A stretch of DNA of 9,075 nt, from NCBI GenBank assembly GCA_031267955.1, contig JAIRYB010000058.1, forward strand, positions 1 to 9,075, given 5' to 3'. Source of the stretch: Spirochaetaceae bacterium (GTDB lineage Bacteria > Spirochaetota > Spirochaetia > Treponematales > Breznakiellaceae). Made by a program: the position numbers and the translations under genes. Numbering within the stretch: the stretch's first letter is position 1; each line of letters starts with the position of its first letter. The notes under the pieces were generated by a model, which saw only the letters and a list, made by a program, of their open reading frames with translations, was not told the DNA's origin and did no database searches. Below, in pieces: positions 1 through 6,405 of this stretch.

Positions 1-530
1 GGCAGCACCACATGGTCGGCCGGTCTCACGACTGCCGCCGCTACCACATCGTGGTAATAGACCGTCTCCACGCTGCCGTCCCGCTTCTTCTTCTCCATCC
101 TCAGACACCGGTCGCAATGGATCTCCGTCGATGAATAATACCACACCCCGTCCAATGCCACCGGGATGGTCCCGTTCAATACCCGGTACTCCTCCAGCAC
201 CCCCTGTTCCTGTGCCACCGCCAGCGCATGGTCAAAGGCCCCGGATAACCCCTCGGGCGCTATCCCGTCCACAATGTTCCTGATCTGGTCCACCCCCGGT
301 ATCTGTTCCACCCCGAAAAGACTCTGGAGGTTGCTCCGTTTGTGTTTGCGTTCCATTTCCTGCTGAAAATGGAGCATCGACGGATGCTGGCAGTAGAACA
401 CCGCAAAGGCGCTCAGAATGAAGTCCGTTATTCCGTATTTCCGGCCGTTGCTGGCGCCCCTTGTATCCGGCTGCGCCCCCGCCGCTTGCTGTAGGCCCTT
501 CAAGAGCCCTTTTATGATTCCCCGTCCCAT
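1..530 (-). CDS. Transposase, DDE type, N-terminal part (cut by window start)
   Basis: The frame opens with MGRGIIKGLL at 530 and stays open to the window edge, giving 176 codons without a stop. About residues 33-60 form a segment with GITDFILSAFAVFYCQHPSM. Residues 123-142 carry VALDGVWYY and then STEIHCDRC, an LDG...HC..C signature typical of a group of IS4-like DDE transposases; D127 is the likely first catalytic acid. The remaining catalytic acids would lie beyond the window. The protein would cut and rejoin the ends of its insertion sequence. No good ribosome binding site precedes the ATG. A TATACT box lies only six bases upstream of it, and the frame is open further upstream to a TGA, so a GTG start about 16 codons earlier is possible. 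The IS family is not assigned. Whether the gene is intact cannot be judged. Confidence 0.8.
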   Translation of the reverse strand, partial: MGRGIIKGLLKGLQQAAGAQPDTRGASNGRKYGITDFILSAFAVFYCQHPSMLHFQQEMERKHKRSNLQSLFGVEQIPGVDQIRNIVDGIAPEGLSGAFDHALAVAQEQGVLEEYRVLNGTIPVALDGVWYYSSTEIHCDRCLRMEKKKRDGSVETVYYHDVVAAAVVRPADHVVL

Positions 531-662
531 GCAGACAGTATAGCATCTTTTTTGAATTCGGAATTGCTGCCGGACCACCAGTAATTCTCATTTTAACCAC
601 AGAATTCTCCGGAATTTGCACCAGCCGTCATTTACATCGAGGGAGATTAAGGGCCGTACAAT
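531..662. other. Intergenic region, probable insertion-sequence end
   Basis: This gap lies between the transposase start and the end of the HAD gene and should contain the 5' terminal inverted repeat of the insertion sequence. The matching end is outside the window, so the repeat and any target duplication cannot be placed. Two related palindromic motifs are visible: AATTC-G-GAATT at 555-565 and AATTC-TCCG-GAATT at 603-616. They may be transposase-binding or promoter elements, but this is inference. No clear terminator for the HAD gene was seen. Confidence 0.4.
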
Positions 663-1343
663 TTACCGGCGGCGTTTCGGCAGGCTGAACCTTTCCCGGA
701 ACAGGGGATAGAGGGTATCCCAGATCCCGTTGTCCACGCGGATATAGTCCATTCCGGCTGCGGCGGCCCCGGCCCCGTCGGTGTCTTCCCGGTCGCCCAT
801 CACCAGGGTACGCTGCGGGGGTATCCCCAGGTCCCCGGCAATCATCGTAAAAGGCCGGGCCGCGGATTTCTGGGCGCCAAAATGTTCGGGGCCGTAGAGC
901 CGCCCGTGCGTCGGGCTCAGGCCCAGAAAGGACAGGCGCTTCGCCGTTTCCGGATAATCCGAATAAACGGCAAAAGGTACGGAACCTTTGCTCAGGCGCG
1001 AGAACAGGGCGGACATCCCCGGCCGCGGCTGGTAGTATTTTTTCAGAATCCGGGCCATGCGGGGCAAATACCGGTCAAAATGCCAGGCCCAAAGCCATTC
1101 CGCCGGCCTGCCGGTCTTCCGGGCCATCCGGGAGAAGAATTCCCCGTAGTAGAGCCCGGCCGACCCGTAATCGCAGCCGGCCAGGGATTTCCGGGTCCTG
1201 CGTTCGGCCAGGACGAGGAAACTGTCCCTGAGGCCCGATAAAACCAGGCGCCGGGCAAAACCGGCGGCATCGTAGAGTGTTCCGTCCAGGTCGAAAATAA
1301 GGGCCTCCGCTTCCCGTACCTGATCGTGCAGTTCCCGGCTCAG
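663..1343 (-). CDS. HAD-superfamily hydrolase (phosphatase-like), CTG start
   Basis: The 226-residue protein is a haloacid dehalogenase-superfamily hydrolase, probably a cytosolic phosphatase acting on a small phosphorylated metabolite. Motif I is DLDGTLYD (nucleophile D18, acid/base D20). Motif II is YSDYP with S128, a lysine suitable for motif III is K159, and motif IV is GDREDTDG (D184 onwards). The alpha-helical stretch at about residues 26-105 is the size of a C1 cap. The frame has no ATG, GTG or TTG between an upstream TAA (1358-1356) and motif I. The first ATG at 1127 would delete the nucleophile. I therefore place the start at CTG 1343-1341, which overlaps the GH3 stop (cTGA) and follows AAGGA (1357-1353) by nine bases. 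This implies translational coupling to GH3. Length matches ordinary HAD proteins. The substrate is unknown. Confidence 0.85.
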   Translation of the reverse strand: MSRELHDQVREAEALIFDLDGTLYDAAGFARRLVLSGLRDSFLVLAERRTRKSLAGCDYGSAGLYYGEFFSRMARKTGRPAEWLWAWHFDRYLPRMARILKKYYQPRPGMSALFSRLSKGSVPFAVYSDYPETAKRLSFLGLSPTHGRLYGPEHFGAQKSAARPFTMIAGDLGIPPQRTLVMGDREDTDGAGAAAAGMDYIRVDNGIWDTLYPLFRERFSLPKRRR

Positions 1344-3040
1344 CGTACCAGTTCCTTAAACATGGCGTGCCGTTTTTCGTCCTGCATCAGGAGGTTTACC
1401 TTGAATTGCCCGTCCCGGTAGCCCTTGTCAATGCAGGCGGACTTGAATTTTTCGAATGATTCGTTTACCAAAAGCGAGGTTTCCGGGTTTTTCAGGCGGT
1501 TGGAAGAACGCTTCGCCTCGTACTCGATATTGAATTGTTTAAGGTAGCCGTCCAGGACCCTGGTAAAGTTTTCGGCCTTTTCCTGGGTTATGTCGGCGTT
1601 AACAAATTCGTAATAGAAACGGTACACCGCCCTGGAGGCGTCCGCAAACCCGACGAAAAACGCGACCCGGTTGCCGGTGTCCTGTTCCGCCGCGTGTACG
1701 GCCTCCACGAACTGCCGCTCGTGGAGTTTTTCGCCGGTCATATTGACCGTGCCGTTTACCTTCTGTATCAGCTTGAGGGTGGGGAATTGGTTTACAAAAC
1801 CGGTAATTTCCACCAGATCGTTCATGTTATAGCGGTAAAGGCCCGCGGACGTGGTAACAACCATGCAGTAGCGTTCGCCTTTTTTAACCTCGTCCATACG
1901 GTATATGCGGGGGTTTTTGCTTTCCAGTTCCGATTCATGGATAAATTCGAAGAATATCTTGTGGCCGAAGATCACCGTATCCGGGGAATTGCTTTTCAGG
2001 ACAATGCCGGGCCGGCATTCGGTGGCATAATACCCCATTTCGTGGAAAAAACAGCTTTCCGGAAAGGAATCCGCGATTTTGTCGAAGAAGATCTTCGTAT
2101 TGCCGCAAAACCAGACATTTACTATCTGCAGATTGGGCCAGTAATGTTTGGGAAGGACCTTCCCGTAGCGGAATTTCAGGGCCCGCAGTTCCGCCGCCCG
2201 CCTGGGATTCGGCCTGATCCGCTTTTCCAGGGCGGCGCGGATCTCGCGGGAAACGGAAACACGCCGGCTCAAGGTGCCGTTCTCAATATCCTCCACATAT
2301 TCGTCGTAGAATTCGTTGACATTGTTCTGCATTTCTACCAGGGTGCTGGGATTGGCAGTGATGATCAGGGTTATATCCTGCTCGATACCCATGCGCATAA
2401 TGGTATAATACCGGGCCTTGTAATCGGTAATATGGAAAATATCCGCCGGCGCGGGGTGGAGGACTTCCATAAAATTAGGAATATCCCGCTGGGAAATTCC
2501 GGAAATGGACCCGTACACCGTGCCGTCCGGGGCCGCCCCTTCTATGGCGCTGCCCACAACCGAAAGGGTCTTTCCGTAAAAAGCCCGCGGTTTGTTCATG
2601 ATAAGGGTATAGAACCAGAGCTGGTTCATGGCCTTGTATACTTCCTGATAGTACTGTTCGGTAATAGGTATCCATTTCGGCTCCCTGGTGGTGCCGCTGG
2701 TGGTGGCGTACATCTTGGGATTCCCGGCGAACAGGACATCCGATTCCCCCTGTTTATGCCGTTCGATATAGGGCTGGAAATTCTCGTAATCGTTGACGGG
2801 AACCTGTTTCCGGTACCGGGCGAACAGTTCCTCCGGGCCCGCGGCTTTTAAAATATCATCAAAATGATGCTCCCTGCCGTAGACAGTGTTTTTGGAAACA
2901 CCAAGGATGCCCCGCAAGGTTTTTTCCTGGGCTTTCAGGGCATTTTTGGACGCCCTTTTAAGCTCTCCAATGCCTTTTTTACCGACAAGCGTCAGGGCAA
3001 GCCTGATAAACCACCATCCCTTAACTCGCTGCAGTTTCAT
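1340..3040 (-). CDS. GH3-family acyl-adenylate/amino acid amide synthetase-like protein
   Basis: The 566-residue protein belongs to the GH3 branch of the adenylate-forming (ANL) enzymes. Plant GH3 proteins activate carboxylic acids with ATP and join them to amino acids; bacterial members are largely uncharacterised, so the substrate here is unknown. Visible motifs are the phosphate-binding loop TSGTTREPK (114-122), the YYATE motif (337-341) that contacts the adenylate, and YRYNMNDLVEITGF (402-415), the hinge region where ANL enzymes carry a conserved aspartate. A GEKLHE stretch follows at about 436-441 in the C-terminal subdomain. No signal peptide is seen, so it should be cytosolic. I chose the ATG at 3040 because GGAGAAG sits just upstream at suitable spacing. 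An ATG at 3121 would add 27 unlikely residues read through a tandem repeat. Its stop overlaps the start of the HAD gene, so the two form one unit. Confidence 0.85.
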   Translation of the reverse strand: MKLQRVKGWWFIRLALTLVGKKGIGELKRASKNALKAQEKTLRGILGVSKNTVYGREHHFDDILKAAGPEELFARYRKQVPVNDYENFQPYIERHKQGESDVLFAGNPKMYATTSGTTREPKWIPITEQYYQEVYKAMNQLWFYTLIMNKPRAFYGKTLSVVGSAIEGAAPDGTVYGSISGISQRDIPNFMEVLHPAPADIFHITDYKARYYTIMRMGIEQDITLIITANPSTLVEMQNNVNEFYDEYVEDIENGTLSRRVSVSREIRAALEKRIRPNPRRAAELRALKFRYGKVLPKHYWPNLQIVNVWFCGNTKIFFDKIADSFPESCFFHEMGYYATECRPGIVLKSNSPDTVIFGHKIFFEFIHESELESKNPRIYRMDEVKKGERYCMVVTTSAGLYRYNMNDLVEITGFVNQFPTLKLIQKVNGTVNMTGEKLHERQFVEAVHAAEQDTGNRVAFFVGFADASRAVYRFYYEFVNADITQEKAENFTRVLDGYLKQFNIEYEAKRSSNRLKNPETSLLVNESFEKFKSACIDKGYRDGQFKVNLLMQDEKRHAMFKELVR

Positions 3041-3068
3041 ATATTCTTCTCCGGGTTTTGCTGATCGA

Positions 3069-3095
3069 CGAGGTCCCCTGGCGAGGTTTCCCTGG
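3069..3095. repeat. Imperfect tandem repeat upstream of GH3
   Basis: CGAGGTCCCCTGG (3069-3081) is followed directly by CGAGGTTTCCCTGG (3082-3095). The two copies differ by one added base and one or two substitutions. The repeat lies in the probable 5' leader of the GH3 transcript, 29 bases upstream of the chosen start. It could be a regulator-binding site or simple slippage. Confidence 0.6.
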
Positions 3096-3097
3096 CC

Positions 3098-3118
3098 AAA
3101 CCGGCAGGCTGCCGGTTT
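3098..3118. repeat. Perfect 9-bp hairpin in GH3 leader
   Basis: AAACCGGCA (3098-3106) and TGCCGGTTT (3110-3118) are exact reverse complements around a three-base loop. The hairpin lies beside the tandem repeat in the presumed 5' leader of GH3. No T-run follows on the minus strand, so it does not look like a complete intrinsic terminator. An operator or mRNA leader structure is possible. Confidence 0.55.
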
Positions 3119-3262
3119 CACCTTAAAATTTAATTGGAGGTTTAATTGATATTCTCATACTATCTATGGATTTCCCGTATCTTTTTACGGGCGTATTGCG
3201 GGGCAATAGCGCGCCGGGATTTTCCGGATTAAAAAACGTACTTTTCGGCCGATAATATAAGC

Positions 3263-4387
3263 ATGAATTTGAGGCGGGGGGCTTTTTCCGCGGTTTTCTT
3301 TATTTTTTCCCTGTTTTTCGTTTTGCCCGCCTATTCCCAGGGTCTGCTCTTAAGCGCCGCCGATATACGCATTGAACAGCAGATTGACGGGGGCTACCAC
3401 CTGTTCATCCGCAAAGGGGCCGGAATTGGCTCGGTGCTGCTCACCGAAACCACCCGCGATCCCGCAATGGCCGCCGACAACTACGCCTACCGCGCGGCGC
3501 AGTGGAACAGCATCAACGGCAGCGAGATAAGGGTTCTGAACGGCATCCCCATCCCCCCGGAAAGCGGAATTTACTCGCTTATCGATTCCAGTACCGAAAA
3601 CCACCCGGAACTGGGAGAGGCGTTCCATATTTATATCCCCTATATTCTCTATTACGGATACGCCGATACCCGCCACGGGGAAGTGTACGTGGTGGACGGA
3701 ACTTACTTGAACATCCGCGCGTTTGAATTTCCGTACGCCGATTACCGGGGCCGTTTTCAGGATAACCCCTTTATACTCAGGGTAGCCCAGCAGCCCCTGG
3801 CCGGCCCCCCCGAGGGCAATTACATGAAAGACACCGTCGACTCTTTTGGCGAAATTACCCGGAGCGGGGGGGGAGATCTGATCTATTCAACAGGCCCCGG
3901 CGATCTTGTTGAAAAAATAGAATCCGTGCTGTCCAGGGAAAAGGGAAAGTCAGTGGATCTGGTCATCTGCCTTGACACGACCAACAGCATGAAAGACGAT
4001 ATCGACGCGGTAAGGGAAAAACTTATACCCATGCTGGAAGCGGTTATCAGGGAATTTAAAGATTTTAAAATAGGCCTGGTACTGTACAAAGACTACAACG
4101 ACGACTACCTGACCCGCGCTATTCCCTTTACCCGGAATTTCGAGGCGGTCAGGCGCAATCTTAACAATATCCGCGTGCGGGGCGGGCGGGACATTCCCGA
4201 AGCGGTTTATGAAGCCCTGTACGACGGGGCTACCAAGTACAGCTGGGAAGCCGAGTCGCGGCTTATCGTGCTTATAGGCGACGCGCCGCCGCATCCCCGG
4301 GCCCGAGGAAAGATCACCCGGGAAATGGTGGACCAGGCCGTAGCCGAGCGCGGCATCAGGGTAAACGCGATCATTCTGCCGCAGTAA
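3263..4387 (+). CDS. Exported von Willebrand factor type A domain protein
   Basis: The 374-residue protein has a typical Sec signal peptide: basic MNLRR, a hydrophobic core to about residue 21, and a likely cleavage after AYS near residue 25. It is therefore probably periplasmic or surface-exposed. Residues about 28-210 form an unrecognised, probably beta-rich segment. Residues about 231-374 are a vWA domain beginning VDLVICLDTTNSM. The metal-site motif is D238-x-T-x-S242, with GGRD (307-310) and IGD (338-340) giving the further expected MIDAS positions. Such domains usually bind protein partners through a divalent metal. The gene stands alone, diverging from GH3 and converging with the small gene at 4568. 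No strong ribosome binding site precedes the ATG. A GATAAT-like box lies only a few bases upstream, so a very short leader is possible. The partner and role are unknown. Confidence 0.85.
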   Translation: MNLRRGAFSAVFFIFSLFFVLPAYSQGLLLSAADIRIEQQIDGGYHLFIRKGAGIGSVLLTETTRDPAMAADNYAYRAAQWNSINGSEIRVLNGIPIPPESGIYSLIDSSTENHPELGEAFHIYIPYILYYGYADTRHGEVYVVDGTYLNIRAFEFPYADYRGRFQDNPFILRVAQQPLAGPPEGNYMKDTVDSFGEITRSGGGDLIYSTGPGDLVEKIESVLSREKGKSVDLVICLDTTNSMKDDIDAVREKLIPMLEAVIREFKDFKIGLVLYKDYNDDYLTRAIPFTRNFEAVRRNLNNIRVRGGRDIPEAVYEALYDGATKYSWEAESRLIVLIGDAPPHPRARGKITREMVDQAVAERGIRVNAIILPQ

Positions 4388-4447
4388 TGCCCCTGTTACG
4401 GAACACCGGCCCGCGCGGGGCGGTCCCTAGCAGCCTGTTGCACTTGT

Positions 4448-4477
4448 GGATTTTTTGCATATTCATGCAAAAAATCC
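4448..4477. repeat. Perfect 13-bp hairpin inside the element
   Basis: GGATTTTTTGCAT (4448-4460) and ATGCAAAAAATCC (4465-4477) are exact reverse complements around the loop ATTC. The stem is AT-rich, with the T-run inside the stem rather than after it. It could extrude as a cruciform or form an mRNA hairpin. It is a weaker terminator candidate than the neighbouring hairpin. Confidence 0.8.
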
Positions 4478-4510
4478 CGATTAATGGGCTCCTTACGCAG
4501 TTCGCAGGGT

Positions 4511-4537
4511 AAAAAATCGCCTATTCGGCGATTTTTT
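4511..4537. terminator. Bidirectional intrinsic terminator between convergent genes
   Basis: AAAAAATCGCC (4511-4521) and GGCGATTTTTT (4527-4537) pair perfectly around TATTC. On either strand a GC-containing stem ends in six T residues, the form of a bidirectional rho-independent terminator. It lies between the vWA gene (plus) and the small conserved gene (minus) and would serve both, although it belongs to the palindromic element. The core stem has only about four G-C pairs, so efficiency is uncertain. Confidence 0.6.
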
Positions 4538-4567
4538 GAGGATTTAAACGCGAAGCGCAACAAACTG

Positions 4568-4972
4568 CTAGCACGCCGGATAATCGGGATTTTCGCGGTT
4601 CCCCTGAACCGCCTGCCCGAGCAGTTCCTCCGCCTCTTCCGGGGGCAGCAGGCGGTAAACCGGCCGGGGCCCATTGTCAAAATTTACCTCGAAATACTCC
4701 TCGCCGTAAAATGAAAGTTTGGAATTGGTGGCGGGATTGCATTCGAGGTACGTGATTTTATCGAAATCAAGATTCTTCGCCCTGCATATCTGTTCCGCCA
4801 GGGAACGGCCCGCGGAGGCGACCGAGGTGCCGGGGTTGTCCTGGTAAAGCTCGGTGACAATCACGCAGTTCTTTCCCTGTTTTTTGATGATCCTGAGGCC
4901 GCAGGCGGAAGGCATATCCCACTGGCCCTTGTAACTGAAGATTTCGTCGTAGCATTTTTCCGATACTTTCAT
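4568..4972 (-). CDS. Small conserved protein of unknown function
   Basis: This 134-residue protein has no family I can name. It contains the segments GLRIIKKQGKNCVIVTELY, QDNPGTSVASAGRSLAEQIC and SKLSFYGEEYFEVNF, and I recall similar small hypothetical proteins with TELY-DNPGTS and a FYGE/FYNE motif from other bacteria, without a known function. There is no signal peptide or membrane segment, so it should be cytosolic. It starts 31 bases after the radical SAM gene and is probably co-transcribed with it. The ATG at 4972 has no strong ribosome binding site. The last residues PDYPAC and the TAG stop (4570-4568) run into the end of the palindromic element, so the original C-terminus may have been lost or changed. 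Confidence 0.75.
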   Translation of the reverse strand: MKVSEKCYDEIFSYKGQWDMPSACGLRIIKKQGKNCVIVTELYQDNPGTSVASAGRSLAEQICRAKNLDFDKITYLECNPATNSKLSFYGEEYFEVNFDNGPRPVYRLLPPEEAEELLGQAVQGNRENPDYPAC

Positions 4973-5003
4973 AATAGATGCTTTTACCCGGAATCCGCGA
5001 TTT

Positions 5004-6287
5004 TCACCTGCCGGCGTTTACCGGCCGGACCACATCTTTTCCGAACGACTTATGGACCAGTTTCCGGTTCCGGGGCCGGTAGGTTCCGTCGTCCATTTCC
5101 CGGCTGACTACGTTGAAAAGAAGCTGGAACATTTTTTCTTCCTGGGATTCGTCCCTGTAGAAATTTTCCCACGCGTAATCGTAAAGTTCCTGCAAGCGTT
5201 CCGCGGACATATTTTTGGGCCGGAACACTACCTGCCCGGCATTGTAATGATCCCAGTCGAAGTCAAAGATACGCCCTTCGCGCAGAAGATCGTCGTAAGC
5301 CTTGGTGTGGGGAAAAGGCGTCATGACCGTGAATTCGGCCAGGTCCAGCTTGACGCCCAGAAGGAAGTCGATGAGGCGCTTGATGTCGTCCTCGGTCTGG
5401 TTGTCCAGGCCCAGGAGGATCGTCCCCTCAACCCCGATGCCGTAATCGTGGTAGCGTTTTATCCGTTCCTTGATGTAATCCGAAGTATCGTAGATCGCCT
5501 GGTATACATACCACGCGCCCGCCTTCGCCGCGAGATCGAGTACTTCGGGATCGTCCTCGATAGTGTGGCTTATCCACTTCTTCTTGAGGGGGATCATTTC
5601 CCGGAAAAGCTCTTTTTCCCATTCGGTACTCTGGGCCAGGGAATTGTCTACGATGAAAAGCCGGTTGTTTTCGATACCCGCCAGTTCTTCAATCGCCTTG
5701 TCGATGGGGCGGGGCCTGAAGGCCCGGCCTCCCAGATACGAGACCGCGCAGGGGTAGCAGCTAAACCGGCAGCCGCGCGAAGCGTGGAAAAGGTCTACCA
5801 TCTGGACGCCCTTGTGGTTGTAGAGTTCCCGCTTGTAGAGGTCCCGCCGGGCGGGCCCTATTGATTCGACAGGCGGGTACCGGAGCATAAAATTATAGAC
5901 TTTTTTCAGGCCGCCGTTCTTCCAGTCCTCCAGGACTTCTTCCATGCGGCCTTCCGCCTCGCCCAGGAATACCGAATCGGCATGGGCCATGGTTTCCTCG
6001 GCGTGGAGCATGGCGGCAATGCCGCCGAAAATCACCTGCCTGCCCTGTTTGCGGAATTCGTCCGCGATGGCCCAGCCCCGTTTTACCTGGGTACTCAGCA
6101 TCATGGAAACCGCGACCAGATCGCTGGGCTCGTTAAAATCGATTTCTTCAAGATTTTCGTCTGTAAAGGAAATATCAACATATCCGGGCAGTGCCGCGGC
6201 AAAGACAACCGGCCCGTGGGGCGGAAGGTTAAAGGTGGTCTGCCCGGGCAGCTTTTCCCATTTAGGGTAGATCAGTTTTAGTTTCAT
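5004..6287 (-). CDS. B12-binding-type radical SAM protein
   Basis: The 427-residue protein has the layout of cobalamin-type radical SAM enzymes. An N-terminal Rossmann-like domain (about 1-130) includes VIFGGIAAMLH (85-95) and FLGEAE (107-112), followed by a radical SAM core. The 4Fe-4S cluster motif is C173-x3-C177-x2-C180 (RGCRFSCYPC). VEGTILLGLDNQTEDD (286-301) and FTVMTPFPHTKAYDD are typical later elements of the barrel. The C-terminus resembles the extension found in many proteins of this group. A DxHxxG cobalamin motif is absent, which is common in this class but leaves B12 binding unproven. The enzyme would cleave S-adenosylmethionine to a radical; the substrate is unknown. It heads a two-gene unit with the small protein downstream. 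The N-terminus MKLKLIYPKW is normal for the family, so the ATG at 6287 is well supported despite the weak ribosome binding site. Confidence 0.88.
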   Translation of the reverse strand: MKLKLIYPKWEKLPGQTTFNLPPHGPVVFAAALPGYVDISFTDENLEEIDFNEPSDLVAVSMMLSTQVKRGWAIADEFRKQGRQVIFGGIAAMLHAEETMAHADSVFLGEAEGRMEEVLEDWKNGGLKKVYNFMLRYPPVESIGPARRDLYKRELYNHKGVQMVDLFHASRGCRFSCYPCAVSYLGGRAFRPRPIDKAIEELAGIENNRLFIVDNSLAQSTEWEKELFREMIPLKKKWISHTIEDDPEVLDLAAKAGAWYVYQAIYDTSDYIKERIKRYHDYGIGVEGTILLGLDNQTEDDIKRLIDFLLGVKLDLAEFTVMTPFPHTKAYDDLLREGRIFDFDWDHYNAGQVVFRPKNMSAERLQELYDYAWENFYRDESQEEKMFQLLFNVVSREMDDGTYRPRNRKLVHKSFGKDVVRPVNAGR

Positions 6288-6299
6288 AATCCATAAATC

Positions 6300-6329
6300 A
6301 GATTAGCAGGGCTGCGGGGGGCTTGTCAA
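6300..6329 (-). promoter_or_regulatory. Sigma70-type promoter for the radical SAM gene
   Basis: On the minus strand TTGACA (6329-6324) is a perfect -35 box. After 18 bases comes TAATCT (6305-6300), preceded by TG-C in the extended -10 position. The expected transcription start falls only about six bases before the ATG at 6287, implying a very short leader. The -10 box matches consensus at only three of six positions. Confidence 0.5.
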
Positions 6330-6405
6330 TTAACCGGCATAAACACAATTGGGCTGTATATAGACACGGCCCTCCCCATCCATTATGATAATAAAGAGGT
6401 TTATT

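Larger units (their letters stand above)
4427..4571. mobile_element. MITE-like palindromic element with nested hairpins
   Basis: The outer arms CTAGCAGCCTGTTGC (4427-4441) and GCAACAAACTGCTAG (4557-4571) are inverted repeats matching at 13 of 15 positions. Inside are two strong hairpins at 4448-4477 and 4511-4537. A TA dinucleotide sits at both ends (4428-4429 and 4569-4570), as expected for a TA target duplication of Tc1/mariner or IS630-type elements, although the full CTAG is palindromic and the true boundary is ambiguous. No protein is encoded. The size of 145 bp, terminal inverted repeats and lack of coding content fit a miniature inverted-repeat element or a REP-like repeat. Copies elsewhere in the genome would be needed to prove mobility. 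Confidence 0.6.

Noticed and set aside
232..621. 129-codon minus-strand frame overlapping the transposase
   Set aside because: A different frame of the same strand carries transposase motifs; this one is low-complexity and unrecognisable.
1535..2851. 438-codon open frame antisense to GH3
   Set aside because: The GH3 frame carries recognisable ANL motifs throughout. The antisense protein has no recognisable domain and is explained by codon bias in the GC-rich gene.
3041..3121. 27-residue N-terminal extension of GH3 from the ATG at 3121
   Set aside because: It reads through the hairpin and tandem repeat, whereas the ATG at 3040 has a good ribosome binding site and a family-like N-terminus.
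4405..4424. GC-rich imperfect stem after the vWA stop codon as a terminator
   Set aside because: It has almost no loop space and no following T-run; the hairpin at 4511-4537 is a better candidate.
4396..4714. Short frames crossing the palindromic element on both strands
   Set aside because: They read through hairpins, overlap the end of the small conserved gene and lack recognisable protein features.
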